Part shown: positions 6,943-8,661 of the stretch, piece after piece
Layout of the letters: each line of letters starts with the position of its first letter
Numbering within the stretch: position 1 is the stretch's first letter
Assembly (NCBI GenBank): GCA_964619675.1
Contig: CAZUEO010000047.1
Coordinates: forward strand, 1 to 8,661
Source: JAPLMW01 sp964619675
Lineage (GTDB): Bacteria > Planctomycetota > Phycisphaerae > Sedimentisphaerales > UBA12454
Reading direction: 5' to 3'
DNA length: 8,661 nucleotides
Notes under the pieces: generated by a model
What the model saw: only the letters and a program-made list of their open reading frames with translations
Told to the model about the DNA's origin: nothing
Database searches by the model: none
Made by a program: the position numbers and the translations under genes

Positions 6943-6982
6943 TTGAACGATAGAGATTATATTTTTATAAGACTTTTATAAT
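6943..6982 (+). promoter_or_regulatory. Candidate promoter for mdh
   Basis: TTGAAC (6943-6948), a 17-nt spacer, and TATAAG (6966-6971) make a fair sigma70 match. A perfect TATAAT follows at 6977-6982 but without a good -35 box. A start near 6979-6990 would give mdh a leader of about 100 nt containing the hairpin at 7046-7061. Confidence 0.5.
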
Positions 6983-7045
6983 GAATTTTTCCTTTGTTTC
7001 TCTCTGTTTATGTGGTAAAAGTAATTTGTCCGCCGAAGACGAGAC

Positions 7046-7065
7046 CTCGCCAAATGGCGGGTTTT
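7046..7065 (+). terminator. Intrinsic terminator or attenuator hairpin just upstream of mdh
   Basis: CTCGCC (7046-7051) pairs with GGCGGG (7056-7061) across an AAAT loop, one pair being a T-G wobble, followed at once by TTTTAATTT. This is a compact intrinsic terminator shape. It ends about 20 nt before the mdh start. It may simply end the zinc-ribbon transcript. If the promoter at 6943-6982 is the mdh promoter, it would instead act as a leader attenuator. Confidence 0.55.
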
Positions 7066-7085
7066 AATTTACGGGGTATAAGGAA

Positions 7086-8018
7086 ATGTCACGAAAAAAA
7101 ATCACAATCGCAGGCGCTGGCAACGTCGGTGCAACGGCGGCTATTTTAGCGGCTCAAAAGCAGCTTGGGGATATTGTCCTCGTTGATATTGTCAAAGGAC
7201 TTGCAGAAGGCAAGGCTCTCGATATGGCACAGGCGGGAAGTCTTTGCGGCTATGACTGCAAAATCACCGGCACTACGGACTGGGCTGAAACTGCCGACAG
7301 CGATATAGTCATAATCACAAGCGGCCTGCCGAGAAAGCCGGGAATGAGCAGGGATGATTTGCTTGCGAAGAATACCGAAATCGTCAAAAGCGTGACGCAG
7401 CAGATTGTAAAATATTCTCCGAATAGTTTTATTATAGTCGTCTGCAATCCGCTTGATGCAATGGTTAATGTCGCAGCGATGGTAAGCGGTTTTGAAAAAA
7501 ACAAGGTGATGGGTATGGCAGGATTGCTCGATGCGGCAAGATTTGCATATTTCATTTCCGAGAAACTTTCCGTAAGCGCCGCCGATATCAAATGTGTCCT
7601 TCTGGGCGGGCATGGCGATGATATGGTGCCGCTGCCGAGATTTACCACCGTATCGGGAAAACCGCTGACGGAGCTGCTTGATGAAAAAGCAATTGAGGAT
7701 ATTGTGCATAGGACGCGAATGGGCGGCATTGAAATTGTCAATCTTATGGGTACGAGCGCATATTATGCACCGGCGGCAGGGGCGGTTAAAATGGCACAGG
7801 CTGTTTTGCTTGATAAAAAGATGCATCTGTCGTGCTGTGCGTATTGTGATAGGGAATATGACGTCGGCGGATATTTTGTCGGCGTGCCTGTGATACTCGG
7901 TACCTCAGGTATTGAAAAAATCATAGAGCTCGACCTTGATGAAGGAGAAAAGAGGGATTTTGCCGCTTCGGTTCAGCACGTAAAAGAACTGGTTGATAAG
8001 GTGCGAAAGCTGCTGTAA
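7086..8018 (+). CDS. mdh: NAD-dependent malate dehydrogenase, LDH-like type (EC 1.1.1.37)
   Basis: Cytoplasmic enzyme of 310 residues that interconverts malate and oxaloacetate with NAD in the TCA cycle. The Rossmann motif GAGNVGATA is at 10-18 and Asp34 in VLVDI is the NAD-selecting acid. The active-site loop is LPRKPGMSRDDLL: Arg83 sits where lactate dehydrogenases have Gln102, which marks malate rather than lactate specificity, and Arg89 matches LDH Arg109. Asn121 (CNPLDAMV), the Asp149/Arg152 pair (LLDAARF) and catalytic His176 (GGHGDDMVP) are all present. Length and motif order are normal for the family, and nothing looks damaged. The start is ATG at 7086 with GGGG (7073-7076) 9 nt away and AAGGA (7080-7084) almost touching it, so the ribosome site is not ideal. 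It appears to be a single-gene unit, with its own candidate promoter and leader hairpin upstream and another promoter downstream. Confidence 0.96.
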   Translation: MSRKKITIAGAGNVGATAAILAAQKQLGDIVLVDIVKGLAEGKALDMAQAGSLCGYDCKITGTTDWAETADSDIVIITSGLPRKPGMSRDDLLAKNTEIVKSVTQQIVKYSPNSFIIVVCNPLDAMVNVAAMVSGFEKNKVMGMAGLLDAARFAYFISEKLSVSAADIKCVLLGGHGDDMVPLPRFTTVSGKPLTELLDEKAIEDIVHRTRMGGIEIVNLMGTSAYYAPAAGAVKMAQAVLLDKKMHLSCCAYCDREYDVGGYFVGVPVILGTSGIEKIIELDLDEGEKRDFAASVQHVKELVDKVRKLL

Positions 8019-8019
8019 C

Positions 8020-8103
8020 CTGCTTATTTGCAGCATTTTATTTGCCGGACTTTTATCGGACGGCACGGAAATGTGCAGGCTGTCGAGGCGTTTTTTTTGC
8101 ACA
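8020..8103 (+). terminator. Possible terminator region after mdh
   Basis: Several weak elements lie here. CTGC/GCAG (8020-8033) is followed by ATTTTATTT. GACGGC (8059-8064) can pair with GCTGTC (8079-8084, one wobble), and a run of eight T (8091-8098) starts 6 nt later. TGTGCA (8072-8077) and TGCACA (8098-8103) form an inverted repeat with the T run in its loop. None is a clean terminator, but the region is the natural end of the mdh transcript. From here to 8179 I see no gene. Confidence 0.35.
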
Positions 8104-8179
8104 TATTTGAGATTAATCATACCATACCTTCTATATCGTGTTTTACATTCTGGCGAATCTGGAGAAGCGGGGGAAAGTC

Positions 8180-8208
8180 TTGACATACTCAGTTTAGAAT
8201 GATATGAT
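8180..8208 (+). promoter_or_regulatory. Strong sigma70-type promoter with extended -10, for the secreted-protein gene
   Basis: TTGACA (8180-8185) is a perfect -35 box, followed by a 17-nt spacer and TATGAT (8203-8208), a 5 of 6 match. TGA directly before it gives an extended -10 (TGnTATGAT). The predicted start is near 8215, which leaves a leader of about 190 nt before the GTG at 8409. Confidence 0.8.
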
Positions 8209-8247
8209 TAAATTAACAGTTATATGTAATACATGGGTTTTGATGAG

Positions 8248-8344
8248 TCCACCAGCGGAGGAGGATGAAGTCAATTTTCCCAAAAAAAGGTATAAGACAG
8301 GCATCTAATGCGGTCAGAGTTTGGGTGCATATCGAGGGCAATTG
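8248..8344 (+). ncRNA. Candidate structured leader RNA upstream of the secreted-protein gene
   Basis: Three pairings can be drawn by eye. TCCACC (8248-8253) with GGAGGA (8257-8262), one mismatch, would cover a ribosome-site-like GGAGG. CAATT (8272-8276) plus CCC (8279-8281) pairs with GGG (8336-8338) plus AATTG (8340-8344), closing a domain. Inside it, GAC..GCAT (8296-8304) pairs with ATGC.GTC (8308-8315). I do not recognise a known riboswitch class. The structure is unproven without covariation. Confidence 0.28.
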
Positions 8345-8366
8345 TATTATAGGTATAAATAAATAA
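8265..8366 (+). CDS. Possible 33-residue small ORF in the leader
   Basis: ATG at 8265 opens a 33-codon frame (starting MKSIFPKKGIRQ, ending IIGINK) closed by TAA at 8364-8366, 42 nt before the GTG of the secreted protein. GGAGG (8257-8261) lies only 3 nt upstream, which is close. Its ATG overlaps the TGA of an 11-codon frame that starts at 8233 (MGFDESTSGGG), in an ATGA arrangement. Another short frame (8204-8308) overlaps it, so coding is uncertain. It could be a leader peptide or chance. I do not recognise the sequence. Confidence 0.22.
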   Translation: MKSIFPKKGIRQASNAVRVWVHIEGNCIIGINK

Positions 8367-8393
8367 TATAGAAGAAGTGTTCCTAAATTTTTT

Positions 8394-8400
8394 AAGGAGG
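8394..8400 (+). promoter_or_regulatory. Ribosome binding site that fixes the GTG start at 8409
   Basis: AAGGAGG, a full Shine-Dalgarno match, ends 8 nt before GTG at 8409. It decides in favour of this start over the ATG at 8402, which lies only 1 nt after it and in another frame. TTCCT (8380-8384) could pair with AGGAA (8398-8402) and partly mask the site. Confidence 0.85.
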
Positions 8401-8408
8401 AATGGATT

Positions 8409-8661
8409 GTGAAAAGATTTGTTTTTTGTCTTGCATTAGTTGCGGTGTTCGCGATGAATGCTTCGGCGACGACGGGATCGTTTACAGAACCGTTGGCTGG
8501 CGCTATTTTGTCAGTGGACCTCAATGGCGGCCAGAGTGGGGAAACCCGGCCGACAGAAGGCTGGAACGGCTCAACCACCGCAGGCGAATTTGACGCCGAT
8601 GCCTACGGCGTGGTTTGGTCGCCATGGGCCGGCCCGGACTGGTCAGGCGGCGATAACGGAC
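8409..8661 (+). CDS. Secreted protein, N-terminal part, 3' end outside window
   Basis: The first 84 codons are visible and the frame is open at the window edge. It starts with GTG and has a clear Sec signal peptide: MKRF, then the hydrophobic core VFCLALVAVFAM, then NASA with cleavage expected after Ala20 (ASA|TT). The mature part begins TTGSFTEPLAGAILSVDLNG and is rich in Gly, Asp, Trp and Ser (GWNGSTTAGEFDADAYGVVW, then SPWAGPDWSGGDNG), with no Cys. This composition resembles the large exported proteins of Phycisphaerae, many of which end in a PEP-CTERM sorting signal, but the C-terminus is not visible, so that cannot be claimed. Function is unknown. It has its own strong promoter and a long leader. 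Its codons are GC-richer than the leader before it. Confidence 0.82.
   Translation, partial: MKRFVFCLALVAVFAMNASATTGSFTEPLAGAILSVDLNGGQSGETRPTEGWNGSTTAGEFDADAYGVVWSPWAGPDWSGGDNG

Noticed and set aside
7146..7826. 226- and 163-codon open frames on the minus strand inside mdh
   Set aside because: Both are antisense shadows of an intact malate dehydrogenase and show no recognisable protein features.
8240..8272. Hammerhead-ribozyme-like string: TGATGAGTCC ... GGATGAAGTC
   Set aside because: The core needs CTGATGA and GAAA. Here the base before TGATGA is T and GAA is followed by G, and no matching cleavage triplet with proper stems I and III was found.
8204..8308. 34-codon frame MIKLTVICNTWVL... 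overlapping the small ORF in the leader
   Set aside because: Its ATG lies within the -10 box of the strong promoter and it has no ribosome site, so it cannot be translated from that promoter as drawn.

Overview
The window looks like chromosomal DNA from a free-living, environmental bacterium. It most resembles the Planctomycetota, class Phycisphaerae. That placement is inferred from the style of the genes: an HTH-receiver regulator with an HDOD-GAF histidine kinase, a TPR/Ig-like lipoprotein, a Gly/Trp/Asp-rich secreted protein, and several GTG/TTG starts. No rRNA or other marker gene is present to confirm it. TGA is used as a normal stop by at least two genes here.

Layout. 1-783 (+) is the C-terminal part of an M29-family metallo-aminopeptidase, cut by the window edge. 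It converges on a three-gene minus-strand operon read from 4544 down to 854: an HTH-receiver response regulator, a soluble HDOD-GAF-histidine kinase, and a coiled-coil/GAF-like protein. A good sigma70-type promoter (4607-4579) drives this operon. An AT-rich divergent intergenic region (4545-4861) separates it from a plus-strand lipoprotein gene (4862-6355) with a TPR-like segment and a Big_5-like Ig domain. 6356-7085 is an AT-rich stretch. It holds a cluster of short repeats, a promoter, a coiled-coil/zinc-ribbon gene broken by one in-frame TGA, a second promoter and a compact terminator hairpin just ahead of mdh. 7086-8018 (+) is malate dehydrogenase. After a 390-nt gap comes a very good promoter (8180-8208), a leader of about 190 nt with possible RNA structure and a small ORF, and then the start of a secreted protein (8409 to the window edge).

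How the genes work together. The regulator, kinase and GAF protein form one cytoplasmic signalling unit: the HDOD and GAF modules would sense, H512 of the kinase would phosphorylate D130 of the regulator, and the N-terminal HTH would act on DNA. The input and targets cannot be read from the sequence. The lipoprotein and the last gene are envelope or exported proteins. Malate dehydrogenase is a central-metabolism gene with its own leader.

The items most worth a second look are: a 14-bp repeat motif read in frame in both the kinase linker and the GAF protein tail; the nonsense-interrupted zinc-ribbon gene; the attenuator-like leader of mdh; and the structured leader with a small ORF ahead of the secreted protein. 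I see no CRISPR array, tRNA, rRNA, transposase or integrase. Nothing here can be called a new biological system with confidence.
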